Below, in pieces: positions 1 to 9,025 of a stretch of DNA of 19,302 nucleotides. The DNA lies in contig JNEM01008235.1 of assembly GCA_000697335.1 (NCBI GenBank), positions 1-19,302 on the forward strand, given 5' to 3'. A program made the position numbers and the translations under genes. Under the pieces are notes generated by a model that made no database searches, was not told the origin of the DNA, and was given only the letters and a program-made list of their open reading frames with translations. Source of the DNA: Conidiobolus incongruus B7586 (Eukaryota; Entomophthoromycota; Entomophthoromycetes; Entomophthorales; Conidiobolaceae). Numbering within the stretch: position 1 is the stretch's first letter; every line of letters starts with the position of its first letter.

Positions 1-2120
1 TTAATAATTTTAAAATAAAATATTTTACAAAATAATATTAGATATTTTAAGCCATAGTTAATAATTAATAGGCTTAATAAAAATAATTAGTTAACTATGT
101 CATATTTAATATAATTACTTAATTCTTTAATTCAATAATAAAGATAATTCTTTAGATTCTTTATCAAAAGAAAAAGGATTATACAAGTAATTTTTTAAAA
201 ATTACCAAAATAAAAAAATTCCAAATTAAAATTAATAATAAATCATCAAGGTATATTATATATTATAATGATAACTTTTAATTTCAAATGCTTTATATAC
301 TTCTTTTAATATTCTTTATAATTTAAAATTTTTGGATTTTGAAAATAAGATAAATAATTTGAATAATATATATAATGAGAATTATTTTTTCTACTCAAAA
401 TAAATATATTCTTAATAAAATCAAATATTCTCTATTAATAAATATAAAATAGGTTAATAATAAGTAAATATATAAGCATTGTTAATAATATTTTAAATTT
501 AATAATTTAAATAACAAAATGTATACTATAATTATCATGGAATTTAAAGTTTGAAAAAATTTTCCCAATTTAACATTTATAGAAATTAATTGGAAAATTC
601 TGGAATAAAATAATAATGATTAATTAATTGAATATTAACTGTATAACTCATTCCCACTGATATTTTATTATAATTTTAGAACAATTTATGCTTTTTATAA
701 TTTACAAACTAATTTATAAAGCTTTGACTATTTATTGCACGAAATAAACGTAAAATTTAAATTTGAAATATAAAATAAAAGGGTTGATATTGGTATAAAG
801 TGATTACAAATTATAGATTTGTGTTAATTGTGCTATGAAAATTAGATATATTTGCTAAGAGACGCAGACTATAGCAAAAATTCCACTATTCAACTTTGAA
901 AATCATTGATATTTTGACAATAATTGGATTTAAACCTTGAGACAATATATGTGAAATTAAATTTAATAATAATTTTTTGATTTAATTAATACAAATTTAG
1001 TTCTATTAAGTTTTCAAAAAATTACTCAAGTCGCCATTTATTAAAAATACTAATAAAAATTTTGATATATTAATAAACTTTCAAGAATTTTTGTAAATTT
1101 AATTCAAAAATACAAATTTCTTAAAAACAAACACATTCTATATTATTGTAAATGTCAAAATAGAAAAGAATATCCAAAACATAATTAATAAATAGAAAAA
1201 TATAAATTGAACAAATTAGTGTTGAATAAAAGTTCAAATTTTAATCATCAGTTTCAAATTTTTTGATATTTGATGGCATTTTATTATTCGTTCAATAAAA
1301 TTCTAACTAATTTATCAAAATACATATCAATAATTTTAAAATTATTGAAAATATATATTATAAATAAAATAAAATACTAGCCAATAAATCAAAAATATAG
1401 CTTTTGATTTATTACTAATGTTATCATAAATCATTTAACAAAGGTAAATATCAAAGTACTGGATCATTTAAAAAAGCAAACCAGCAATTTTACACTGAAT
1501 TCATTCTCTCTAAAATATGTAAAAGCATAATTAAACAAATGAATATGTCCAATATTTCAATTACTAGAAATTTAATCCTCAGAATTCGTTAATTGGATCA
1601 ATGATGATATTTTGATATTAATCTATTTAATATTTGATTAATTTAAGCGAATAAATGGGAATATATCAATATCTTTAATAACTACTGTCACCTTTAAAAT
1701 ATAACAATTTTTCCTTCATCAATTGAAAATTGCATCATTTCTAATTTTTTTTCGAATAAATGAGAGTAATTAGAAAAATATTGAGCATATGACTTGGAAT
1801 AATACACTTGAACAAATGGTGAGGGGTATTAGGAAGGGTGGGTTTTTCATTAATGCTGTAATGTAAATTAAGAGGCTATTTCATTATGATAATCGAATTG
1901 TGTGAGTTTGATTCAAATGTTCATATTTTACATCTATTATTGAATTTTTCAGAATTAATTAATAGTTATTATTAAGATAATTTTATTATGAAAATAGACG
2001 AAGTGGTCAGATTTGTCAAAGTTGTCAACCAGGAATGTTTAGACGGAATGAAAATCAACAAAAGGTAAACTATTCAACATTTACAACTTTAAATATTCCT
2101 AAAAAATCCTTAGTCCTGCG
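1..2120. other. AT-rich spacer, no supported gene
   Basis: Very AT-rich sequence, dense in stops in all frames, with no open frame of useful length and no tRNA-like A/B boxes that I can see. The last part, from about 1780, is less AT-rich and holds short open frames (1789-1866, 1988-2065). It probably marks the beginning of the upstream regulatory region of the gene at 2483; see findings. Nothing else is supported. Confidence 0.7.
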
Positions 2121-2140
2121 CCAATTCTCCCTCCATTAAC
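2121..2140 (+). repeat. Promoter direct repeat, copy 1
   Basis: A 20-nt element, CCAATTCTCCCTCCATTAAC, that recurs at 2399-2418 with a single mismatch. It lies about 65 nt upstream of the TATA box of the gene at 2483. The CCCTCC core and the preserved flanks make a duplicated regulatory element plausible; the function is inferred only. Confidence 0.5.
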
Positions 2141-2206
2141 CCTTACATAACTCCACAATACAATAAGGGCGTTTCCCGATTAGGAAGGAGTGAAGGTGGG
2201 AGAAAA

Positions 2207-2215
2207 TATATAAAG
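2207..2215 (+). promoter_or_regulatory. TATA box of the gene at 2483
   Basis: TATATAAAG lies in a G-rich context (preceded by a GGTGGGAGAAAA stretch), so it stands out from the AT-rich background. It sits 268 nt before the start codon. With transcription starting about 30 nt downstream, this predicts a leader of about 230 nt that ends in a long pyrimidine-rich tract just before the ATG. I saw no donor/acceptor pair that would place an intron in the leader. Confidence 0.6.
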
Positions 2216-2282
2216 AGCCAATGTCCTGAAAGAAAGATCAAATTTAACCTATCCGCACAACGTTCATTACAAATCCTTTTTA

Positions 2283-2309
2283 TTGATCACTTAAAATAGT
2301 GTTGATCAC
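2283..2309 (+). repeat. TTGATCAC direct repeat in leader
   Basis: TTGATCAC occurs at 2283-2290 and again at 2302-2309, 19 nt apart, about 75-100 nt downstream of the TATA box. Each copy contains the palindrome GATC. It could be a transcription-factor site or an RNA element; nothing further can be said from sequence. Confidence 0.3.
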
Positions 2310-2398
2310 CATTTGAAAAAATAGTCCACACTCGAAAGCACAGAGATTGACCAATATTAAATCATCCTTCAAAGTTTCAGATTTATTAACTTAAAAAT

Positions 2399-2418
2399 CC
2401 AATTCTCCCTCCTTTAAC
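2399..2418 (+). repeat. Promoter direct repeat, copy 2
   Basis: Second copy of the 20-nt element at 2121-2140, with one A/T difference. It is 278 nt from the first copy and 64 nt upstream of the start codon. It lies inside the predicted 5' leader at the head of the pyrimidine-rich tract, whereas copy 1 lies upstream of the TATA box. Confidence 0.5.
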
Positions 2419-2482
2419 ATTTCATTTTTTTATCTCAACTTATTGTATTTTTATTATTTTCTTCTTTTTTATTTGTGTTAAA

Positions 2483-3397
2483 ATGAAATTGTCAACCAGT
2501 CACCTTTTCACCTTATTAGCTGTCGCTTCTCAATTAGTTGTTGCTGAGCCTCACGCTCCAAGCACCGGTTTACCCGACTTGGATGCTATCTTAAAGGATA
2601 TGGACAAATTTTTTGATTCTACAGTGAGCAAGAGTAAGGATTGGGTTATCGAAATTGAAGATAACAGCAAATCCTTCTTTAAAGATTTCTCCCAATCCTC
2701 CAAGAATTTCTTCGAGAAAGCTAAGAAGAAACAGGACGAACTCTTTAACTCCTTATTCGCTCCCTTCAGCAGCAATTTCGGTCCCCAAATTATCGAAATT
2801 GAACTCGAAGATGGCGATTTACCCACCTTCGAACAACTTAAGGCCAGTCCCAACGGTCCTTTAGTTACTACAGAATCTCCCGAGTACATTGAAGTTGTCT
2901 ACACTGTAGTCACTGACGAACCCACTACTTCTATCGACCCTAAGTTGGACGACAATTTAATGTGGATCGAACCTGTCGACTTGACCAATGTCAACTATCA
3001 TTTACAAGATACCGACTCCTTCAAACTCGACCAAAGTGCCTACGCTACCTTCCAACCCGAACACTCCGAAACTATCTTCAGACCTTTCGACGACTGCGGC
3101 TTCAAGAAGCTCCACCATTCTGGTCGCTTCAGCTTTGTCGCCCTCTCCGGCCTCTTAGTGCTCCTCAGCATGTCCCTCTTCCTCTTCCCCCTTATGGTTA
3201 TCCTCAGCTACCGTCGTCGCCAACAGGACCGTGGTCTTGAGTACGGCCGTGTTGCCACTGACGCTCCTCCCGAATACCCCACCGACGAGAAGACCCGCAC
3301 TGCTCCTGAAATTATTTCTCCCGTCGTCGTAGTTGAAGAACTCGAGGAAGATGCTGATGAAAATCAACCTTTAAACCCCAGCCAAAATCATCATTAA
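2483..3397 (+). CDS. Type I membrane protein with PPxY tail, function unknown
   Basis: 304 residues, not recognised as a named family. The N-terminus is a good signal peptide (residues 1-21, hydrophobic core LFTLLAVASQLVVA, likely cleavage after VVA). The lumenal or extracellular part (22-215) begins with a charged, Phe-rich, probably helical stretch (about 38-93, many K/D/E/F) and continues with an acidic, Thr/Pro-containing region. It has a single cysteine, C205. One transmembrane helix spans about 217-242 and is followed by RRR (244-246), which predicts a cytosolic C-terminus. The tail (about 62 residues) carries PPEY at 262-265, the classic ligand of WW domains in Rsp5/Nedd4-type ubiquitin ligases, then an acidic stretch. 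Codons are strongly C-ending (TTC, GTC, CTC), unlike the AT-rich surroundings, which suggests high expression. The ATG is the first in frame and follows a long pyrimidine tract. A role as a ubiquitin-regulated surface protein or ligase adaptor is inference only. Confidence 0.85.
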   Translation: MKLSTSHLFTLLAVASQLVVAEPHAPSTGLPDLDAILKDMDKFFDSTVSKSKDWVIEIEDNSKSFFKDFSQSSKNFFEKAKKKQDELFNSLFAPFSSNFGPQIIEIELEDGDLPTFEQLKASPNGPLVTTESPEYIEVVYTVVTDEPTTSIDPKLDDNLMWIEPVDLTNVNYHLQDTDSFKLDQSAYATFQPEHSETIFRPFDDCGFKKLHHSGRFSFVALSGLLVLLSMSLFLFPLMVILSYRRRQQDRGLEYGRVATDAPPEYPTDEKTRTAPEIISPVVVVEELEEDADENQPLNPSQNHH

Positions 3398-3451
3398 ATA
3401 ATACGTAGTACTAATAACGTATTAATTTTTTAATATTAGCTCCCATTCTGG

Positions 3452-3457
3452 AATAAA
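3452..3457 (+). terminator. Polyadenylation signal, gene at 2483
   Basis: AATAAA lies 54 nt after the stop codon in the context GGAATAAAGT and is the best cleavage/polyadenylation hexamer for this gene. In such AT-rich DNA the hexamer alone is weak evidence. Confidence 0.4.
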
Positions 3458-3726
3458 GTATAATATTTTTATACAATTTAATTATGTTGACAATATCATT
3501 TATTGATATTTTTAGAGTTTTTGTTGAATCTGTCATTTATTTCACATTCAATAATTCAATCTCAAATTTACAATTTTACATTTTCCCTTATAACGTCAAT
3601 AGTTTGACTATTAATTGAAAGATTATTATTATGATTTTAGATTGTTGCTTGAGATTTTAAGAAATAGGATAAAAATAGAAGGTGATGGATAACTCTAAAA
3701 ATGAGAAGGATAGAAAAAGAAATATC

Positions 3727-3738
3727 AAAAACAGAAAA
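3727..3738 (-). terminator. Pol III terminator of tRNA-Thr
   Basis: On the minus strand, TTTT (3735-3738) begins 6 nt beyond the tRNA 3' end and TTTTT (3727-3731) follows. This is the usual RNA polymerase III stop. Confidence 0.6.
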
Positions 3739-3743
3739 TTTTA

Positions 3744-3815
3744 TGCCCACGTCCGGGATTGAACCGGAGATCTTCGCTTTACGAGAGCGACGCCTTACCA
3801 CTAGGCCACGGAGGC
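3744..3815 (-). tRNA. tRNA-Thr(CGT)
   Basis: A 72-nt intronless cloverleaf read on the minus strand. The parts are acceptor GCCTCCG/CGTGGGC, D-arm GCCT/AGGC with loop AGTGGTA, anticodon arm TCGCT-CTCGTAA-AGCGA with anticodon CGT (reads the Thr codon ACG), and T-arm TCCGG-TTCAATC-CCGGA. The discriminator is A. The sequence resembles fungal Thr(CGT) tRNAs, which also start GCCTCC. One oddity is that acceptor pair 5-68 is C opposite T, a mismatch, while all other stems pair (4-69 is a T-G wobble). A pol III T-run follows, so it is probably functional. Confidence 0.93.
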
Positions 3816-3860
3816 TTGGTGTCGTATTTTATATTTCTTATATTAATCTGTTGAAGGTTA

Positions 3861-3893
3861 ATTAATATTAATTAATTAATCAATCAATCAATT
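3861..3893. repeat. Tetranucleotide repeat (TTAA)n/(TCAA)n
   Basis: A simple repeat that changes unit from ATTA/TTAA to TCAA over about 30 nt, just upstream (minus-strand sense) of tRNA-Thr. Ordinary microsatellite-like sequence in the spacer between the tRNA and bdc1. Confidence 0.6.
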
Positions 3894-4175
3894 ATAAACT
3901 ATAAAATTTTGATTATTTGTACTTATTTACAGTCCTTGTTAATTTTAAATTTTTCTACTCTTTACTTATATTCTTTCAATCTATCCTACTCCCATCCCAT
4001 AATAATATTTTTCAATAATATTAATGATTACTATCAAATTCGAATTTATTCTCAAGTAAATCAATCAATTTAATAATTTAAAATATATATTTTAAAATAC
4101 ACTTTAATCATTAATATATATTATAAAATAAATATCATTTTAATTTTTAATATTATAATTTTTTTAAATTTAAAA

Positions 4176-6567
4176 ATGACAAATTTACAACCTGAATTTT
4201 GGTCACACTTCAATAAGTCCCCCAAACGTACCTTACCAATTTCGTCTGAAAATCCTAATACTAAAAAATCTAAAATTTTGACAAACTATAATACTTTAAT
4301 GGCCATACTCACCACTACTGAACCTTCCACAGAAAAATTTAATTGGAATCCCAAATTTGACTTGATTTTATTGGGATGTATAATAAATAGTTTACAAGCT
4401 GAAAGTATTTGGGATAAAGTTTTGCAGAAATTGAGGAGGTATTGGTTACTTGAGAGATTTGAGAGCAGTTTGAATATCCAGGTAAATTGATTCAGAATTT
4501 ATAGGGATTTGGTTATTAATTGGATTAGATGATTCAGAGTAGATTGGGAAAATTGATGAATTCCAATACGTTGAAAGATTATGATAATATCAAGTAAATC
4601 ATCCAATAATTTGGCAAATTTCATATACTAATAATTATTAGAACTTTGGATGATGCTCTAACGAATCCCAATTATTTAATCCAATTATTTAAAGCAATTG
4701 GTCAATCCTATATAAATCAGTTGCAAAACAAAATTCAAGAAGTTCAAACTGATATCGACACTTACAACAATAATGAAATATCGCAGGTTGATACTATACC
4801 TGAGGCCAAGGAACGTGACGATACTTTAAATAACTCGAATATGGAAGTGGACGATGTTCAAATTAACTTGGATATATCAATGGGAGAAGGTGACATAATT
4901 ACAGAGACTTCGCCAATGGAATCTGAAACTGATAATAAGGTTGACAATAACGCTGCGAATACGAGTAAATCTTCGGAGAGCAGGGAAAACCAAAAAAAGG
5001 AGGAATTCTTCACACCTAAAGAAAGTTCTATAGAATTGGGTAATGATGGGAAAATTGATGACGAACCACATCAGCAAGATAACATTGGTGGCAAAGTAAC
5101 AGAAGTAGAAGCAAAATCTGAGGATGAAGAATCAATTGAAATCAAGAACGACCAACCCAAAGAAGAGATTGTTGAAGAAATCAACCAAGAAGCTCACTCA
5201 ACAATAGAGATTGAAGAAACTCCTGTGGATATTGAAAAACCTTCAGAATTGAAAATTGTCAAAACAACAATCGACAGCCAATCCGCAAGTACGGAAACTA
5301 AGACAGAAGTTAAGGTAGAAGAAAGTGAGCAATGCACCAATAAGGAACCTATGTTCATTGAATCTAAAGAACAAGATGATATCATGAAAGTTGACATACC
5401 CGTGACCGAGGTTAAAGAACCCGTTAAGGATGAAGATATAATAGAAATTAACGAAAACCCCGCCATAAAGGATGAAACTGAAGATTCGGAAAAAGTTGAT
5501 GAGGAAGTCCAAGTGATTCTCGATGAGGAGGATACCAAAATGAAACTGGATGAGAATGAACAATCTTCTATCAGACCAGAGTCTGAGAAAACGGAAACAC
5601 AACCAACTGATAAGTTTAATAATGAGAATGTGTCAGAGTCGAAATCCTCCCCAGCACCCGATATCACCGCTGAAGAAGTTGAAAAACCTTTGGAAACCAC
5701 AGAAATCAAAGATGATAGTAATACCAATGAGCAGCCCACAGAAAATGAAGATCCATCCTGTCTAACAAGTAATTATACATCATTACACCATTATCATCAA
5801 TTCAAACTAATCATTTTGTAGACGAGTTGAGCGATCTCACCAATCTTGAAGATTCGGAATTAACTGAGCGTAATCTACAAGATAATGGTCACAAATCGTT
5901 ATCACCATCCGATGAAACTAGTAAAGAGGAGGATAAAGATAGAGCTGAAGAAATACTTAAGACTGAGGATGATAAAGAAACTTTTGAAGACGAAGCTTCC
6001 AAACATGAATCGGACAATGATGAGGAAGAAAAACCAACGGAAGGTAACTTGAATCCTACCAATCCATAATATTTGCAATAATATCACTCTTTTTAGAATC
6101 CAACTCCAACGCTACATCCCCGTCGCAGCAATCTCAACATCAACCCACGCCAAGTACGACGGGCGGTGGAGGTAACAAGGATAGTAGTCGCATTAAACAA
6201 TTGTTACTATTCAATTGGAGTCAATTGTCCACACACAAATATGCCAACATATTCCAAAACCCGATTAAGGAAGCCAACGCTCCCGACTATTACCGACTGA
6301 TTAAGCAACCCAAGGATTTGAATACCATCAAAGCAAATATTAGGAATCAGGTAATTATTATTATTAATATTGTATCATTACAAAGTATTAACACCAATAT
6401 AGAAAATAACCAATATCGATGAATTTCATTTAGATTTGTTAATTATGTGCTATAATGCAATAATGTTCAATAAAGAGAATACTGAAATCTACAACCGCGG
6501 CCTCGAACTACTCAAGAGCTGCGAGGAAGTTGTGAATCGGTTGAAAATTACTAATAAAATCGAATAG
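4176..6567 (+). CDS. bdc1: Bdc1/BRD8-like bromodomain subunit of NuA4, six exons
   Basis: Spliced exons are 4176-4481, 4538-4593, 4642-5768, 5822-6043, 6097-6350 and 6403-6567, giving 709 residues. The five introns (56, 48, 53, 53 and 52 nt; phases 0, 2, 1, 1, 0) have GTAAAT/GTAATT/GTAACT donors, YAG acceptors (intron 5 has TAG after A), and ACTAAT or TTAAC-like branch sites in most. Every junction keeps the frame. The N-terminus (about 45-95) has the BRD8-like SANT-type pattern: Trp, LLGCIINS, then IWDKVLQKL. Residues about 108-145 look helical. A very acidic, low-complexity region runs from about 145 to 570. The bromodomain is at about 604-705, with PDYY at 633-636 and CYNAIMFN ending in N678, the position of the acetyl-lysine-binding Asn. 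In fission yeast Bdc1 and in animal BRD8 this architecture (N-terminal SANT-like region, C-terminal single bromodomain) belongs to the NuA4/TIP60 histone acetyltransferase complex in the nucleus. The start is the first ATG of exon 1. Alternative: another small bromodomain protein, less likely given the N-terminus. Confidence 0.85.
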
Positions 6568-6575
6568 TTTATATT

Positions 6576-6581
6576 AATAAA
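6576..6581 (+). terminator. Polyadenylation signal of bdc1
   Basis: AATAAA lies 9 nt after the bdc1 stop in the 139-nt spacer shared with the convergent MED15 gene. Weak evidence by itself because of the AT-rich background. Confidence 0.35.
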
Positions 6582-6619
6582 AATTAGAATTAGTATGTAG
6601 AATTTTATTAAATTGATTT

Positions 6620-6625
6620 TTTATT
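6620..6625 (-). terminator. Polyadenylation signal of MED15
   Basis: AATAAA on the minus strand, about 80 nt beyond the MED15 stop, with a second copy at 6604-6609. Both fall between the convergent stops, so the two 3' untranslated regions may overlap. Confidence 0.35.
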
Positions 6626-6706
6626 GAATTGATTATAGTTGGATTTGGTTGCAATTGATTTTTCATTATCATTACTGTTATTGTTACTCATAAAATAATA
6701 ATACAT

Positions 6707-9025
6707 TTAGTTACTTTTAACTTCTTTCAAATATTCCGATAATTCGTAACGCTTATACCGGATATCGTCTACGTCGTAATGCTTGCGATCCGACGCCAAC
6801 TGCTGGAACGTCTGCTGTAATTTGCCAATTGTGTTGGTGTCACCCTTTGCTTTAAGTTTATTCAAAGAGTCTTTGAGGTACTCTAAGGAATGGCGAGCTG
6901 ATCTATTGGTGGGGTAGGCGACTAATGGTTGCTGAGGTTTGGGTTTGGGTTTAGATTGCTCTGGTTTGACAGTGGCTGGGGATGCTACAGGCTGTGGTTG
7001 TGCTTGATTATTAGTAGATGGGGCAGTGGCTTCAATTTGGGCTTGAATTTGATGGCCTTGTGGTAATTTCAAGTTCTGAACTTTGGGAGCAGTTTGTTTC
7101 AATGCATTTTGAAATTCTGCAGCGTTTATAGCCTGAGGTGTTTGGTTGTTTGCTGCTGGAACCGCTGCTGGCTGCTGAGGTTGAGCTGCTGGCTGTGTGT
7201 TCTGATTAGTTTGGGGCTGTTGTAAATTGGCTTGGGGTGCTTGAGTCTGTTGAGGAGCTTGAGTCGCAGATTGAGCTTGAGCTTGAGCTTGAGCCTGCAC
7301 TTGTTGCTGAGCTGGATTGGCACCTGTCATTCCCAACGAAGTGGTGAGGATTTGGAATAAACAACCACGACAGAAACGATCGATAGTGGAAATGATATTC
7401 TTAACTCTATTCAATTCTGCGAGATAAGTTCCTTGTCGAATATGATCTGCAATTATGGAAAGCAACCTTCTAGCACTTAGTACCTGAAGAAATTTCTCAT
7501 CGTCGGGACTGTAGTGATTGATGAAGACCAGTATACGTACGAGGCCGTTGCACACAATCCCTCCGGATTTAAGCACCTCGGGGAACTCTTTGGCGTCTTG
7601 CTCAGTCACCTGGTACGATATCGTGGGGATTGGCGTACTCGCATCTGCGCGATTAATGAGTTGGAGGACGTGCTGCAGCGATGTGTTCACCTGCTGCTGG
7701 GTGAGACCTGCCCTCTTGACAATAGCATCAATCAACTGTGGTTTGTAGAAAACATCCGCAGGTAGGCGAACTAGATTCATGGGGTTGATGTTCATTGGCA
7801 AGTTGATATTCATAGCCTGTTGAGGTGTTATGGGCTGTTGGGCATTCATTTGCACATTGGAAAGCTGAGGCTGCTGAGATTGTTGTGGTTGTTGTGGTTG
7901 TTGAGGCTGCTGTGGCTGTTGCGGTTGCTGGATTGTTGGATTTGGAACGGTAGGCATTTGTGAATTGGATGCCACGGGATTAACTACTGGAGATTGTCCA
8001 ATTTGAGATGTTGTCATCTGGGCAGCATTGGTTGGTGGGAGCTGCATCTGACCAATGTTCTGGGGCTGCACTTGGACAGGTGCTTGAGAAGGCATTTGCA
8101 TCTGGGGACGCATTTGCTGCTGTACTTGTGCCTGAGCCTGTGCTTGTGCTTGCATTTGAGCTTGATTATTTCCAGCCATTTTTGCACGTGCCTGAGCGAT
8201 TGCATTATTCAATACCAGCAGCTGGGCTTGAGTAATAGTACCAGACTTGGCTTTTTGAATTAGTGCTGCTAGTTCGGATGGTGTCAGTGACTGAGGAATA
8301 CCACCCTGATTGGCAAACATCTGTTGCTGTTGAGGCTGCTGCTGAAGTTGTGGTTGCTGTTGCTGAGGGAGACTCTGAGGAACTTGGCTATTGTTACCAA
8401 ATTGAGCATTCAGCATATTAATTTTAGAAGGATCGTTCATACTATTCTGGACAGCTTGCAAGTGAGGACTTGCTGCTGCAGCCATTTGCTGCTGCATTTG
8501 AGAAAGAGAATGAATAGTTTGCTGATTCTGAGGCATTCCAGGCATCATAACTCCACTACCGACGGGACGCACCTGAGGACTTCCATTAAGGGGGGGAAAC
8601 TGAGGTGAAGCCATCATAGCTGGATTCAAGTGATTATTAGCCATTGAAAGTTGAGGGGTTCTCACGGGATTAAACATAACTGGCGAGTTCTGATACTGCA
8701 CCTGAGGATTCTGCAACTGAGCCTGTTGCTGCATCGGAGCTCTCTGCTGAACATTACTAGGATCCTGATTCGCAGCGCCCATCCTAGCAATATTAGCAAC
8801 TCTCGACTTCAACTCCGCAACTTTTTGATGGAATTTCGCGATGTAATCTTGCTTGGAAGTAGATTGAGTGTATAAAGCATTTTCAAATTGATCAATACTT
8901 GCTTTAATTTGCATAACATTCACATTAGGTTGATTTTGAAGAAATTGGGACAATATCGTTTTAACATTTTCTCTCTCTTGCGTAGTTAATGTACTTCTCC
9001 AATCTTGCATATAAGCTCCAGACAT
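6707..9025 (-). CDS. MED15: Mediator subunit Med15/Gal11-like, KIX-type N-terminus
   Basis: An intronless 772-residue, Gln/Pro/Ala/Met-rich protein. Residues 8-78 match the Med15 KIX fold: DWRSTLT...QEREN, two further helices, then the SKQDYIAKFHQKVAEL helix. In fungi this domain binds activators such as Gcn4 and Pdr1. Most of 90-410 is low complexity, with poly-Q tracts (221-235), a QA tract (289-300) and PQQ repeats (366-382). One helical motif, SLTPSELAALIQKAKSGTIT (246-265), stands out and is seen in variants in other Q-rich fungal coactivators. Residues about 420-565 form a Q-poor, hydrophobic, helical block (FYKPQLIDAIVKRAGLT; GGIVCNGLVRILVF; CRGC at 552-555). A second QA/PQ region (572-690) leads to a charged helical C-terminus (706-770) that may anchor the protein in the Mediator tail. 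The role is as an activator-binding tail subunit of nuclear Mediator. The ATG at 9025 directly precedes the KIX domain. Alternative: another Q-rich coactivator with a KIX domain. Confidence 0.85.
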   Translation of the reverse strand: MSGAYMQDWRSTLTTQERENVKTILSQFLQNQPNVNVMQIKASIDQFENALYTQSTSKQDYIAKFHQKVAELKSRVANIARMGAANQDPSNVQQRAPMQQQAQLQNPQVQYQNSPVMFNPVRTPQLSMANNHLNPAMMASPQFPPLNGSPQVRPVGSGVMMPGMPQNQQTIHSLSQMQQQMAAAASPHLQAVQNSMNDPSKINMLNAQFGNNSQVPQSLPQQQQPQLQQQPQQQQMFANQGGIPQSLTPSELAALIQKAKSGTITQAQLLVLNNAIAQARAKMAGNNQAQMQAQAQAQAQVQQQMRPQMQMPSQAPVQVQPQNIGQMQLPPTNAAQMTTSQIGQSPVVNPVASNSQMPTVPNPTIQQPQQPQQPQQPQQPQQSQQPQLSNVQMNAQQPITPQQAMNINLPMNINPMNLVRLPADVFYKPQLIDAIVKRAGLTQQQVNTSLQHVLQLINRADASTPIPTISYQVTEQDAKEFPEVLKSGGIVCNGLVRILVFINHYSPDDEKFLQVLSARRLLSIIADHIRQGTYLAELNRVKNIISTIDRFCRGCLFQILTTSLGMTGANPAQQQVQAQAQAQAQSATQAPQQTQAPQANLQQPQTNQNTQPAAQPQQPAAVPAANNQTPQAINAAEFQNALKQTAPKVQNLKLPQGHQIQAQIEATAPSTNNQAQPQPVASPATVKPEQSKPKPKPQQPLVAYPTNRSARHSLEYLKDSLNKLKAKGDTNTIGKLQQTFQQLASDRKHYDVDDIRYKRYELSEYLKEVKSN
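7110..7310 (-). repeat. MED15 C-terminal QA/PQ low-complexity tract
   Basis: The coding repeat for residues about 572-640, including tandem 6-nt CAAGCT-type units (on the plus strand GAGCTT/GCTTGA at about 7266-7294) that give QAQAQA. Such tracts are prone to length polymorphism. Confidence 0.6.
7878..7931 (-). repeat. MED15 PQQ repeat
   Basis: Tandem 9-nt units that encode PQQ at residues about 366-382; on the plus strand they read as TTGTTGTGG/TTGAGGCTG variants. Repeats with mixed CAA/CAG codons indicate an older expansion, not a fresh pure-codon one. Confidence 0.6.

Noticed and set aside
1789-1866. NTLEQMVRGIR resembling the LVRGIR of AP-3 delta adaptin N-termini
   Set aside because: Only about 10 residues, followed by a stop, and no adaptin continuation within 700 nt.
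5194-5739. Minus-strand 181-codon ORF, Ser-rich, with signal-like stretches
   Set aside because: Antisense shadow of the acidic region of bdc1; GAA/GAT codons read backwards give Ser/Phe-rich frames.
7260-7300. Short tandem GCTTGA repeats that could suggest an array
   Set aside because: They encode the QA tract of MED15 in frame; there are no spacers and this is not a CRISPR array.
7514-8875. Several plus-strand ORFs of 74-94 codons and minus-strand Leu/Arg/Lys-rich ORFs inside MED15
   Set aside because: All overlap the long, well-supported MED15 frame and consist of Leu/Cys/His or Arg/Leu runs from Q-rich DNA read in the wrong frame.
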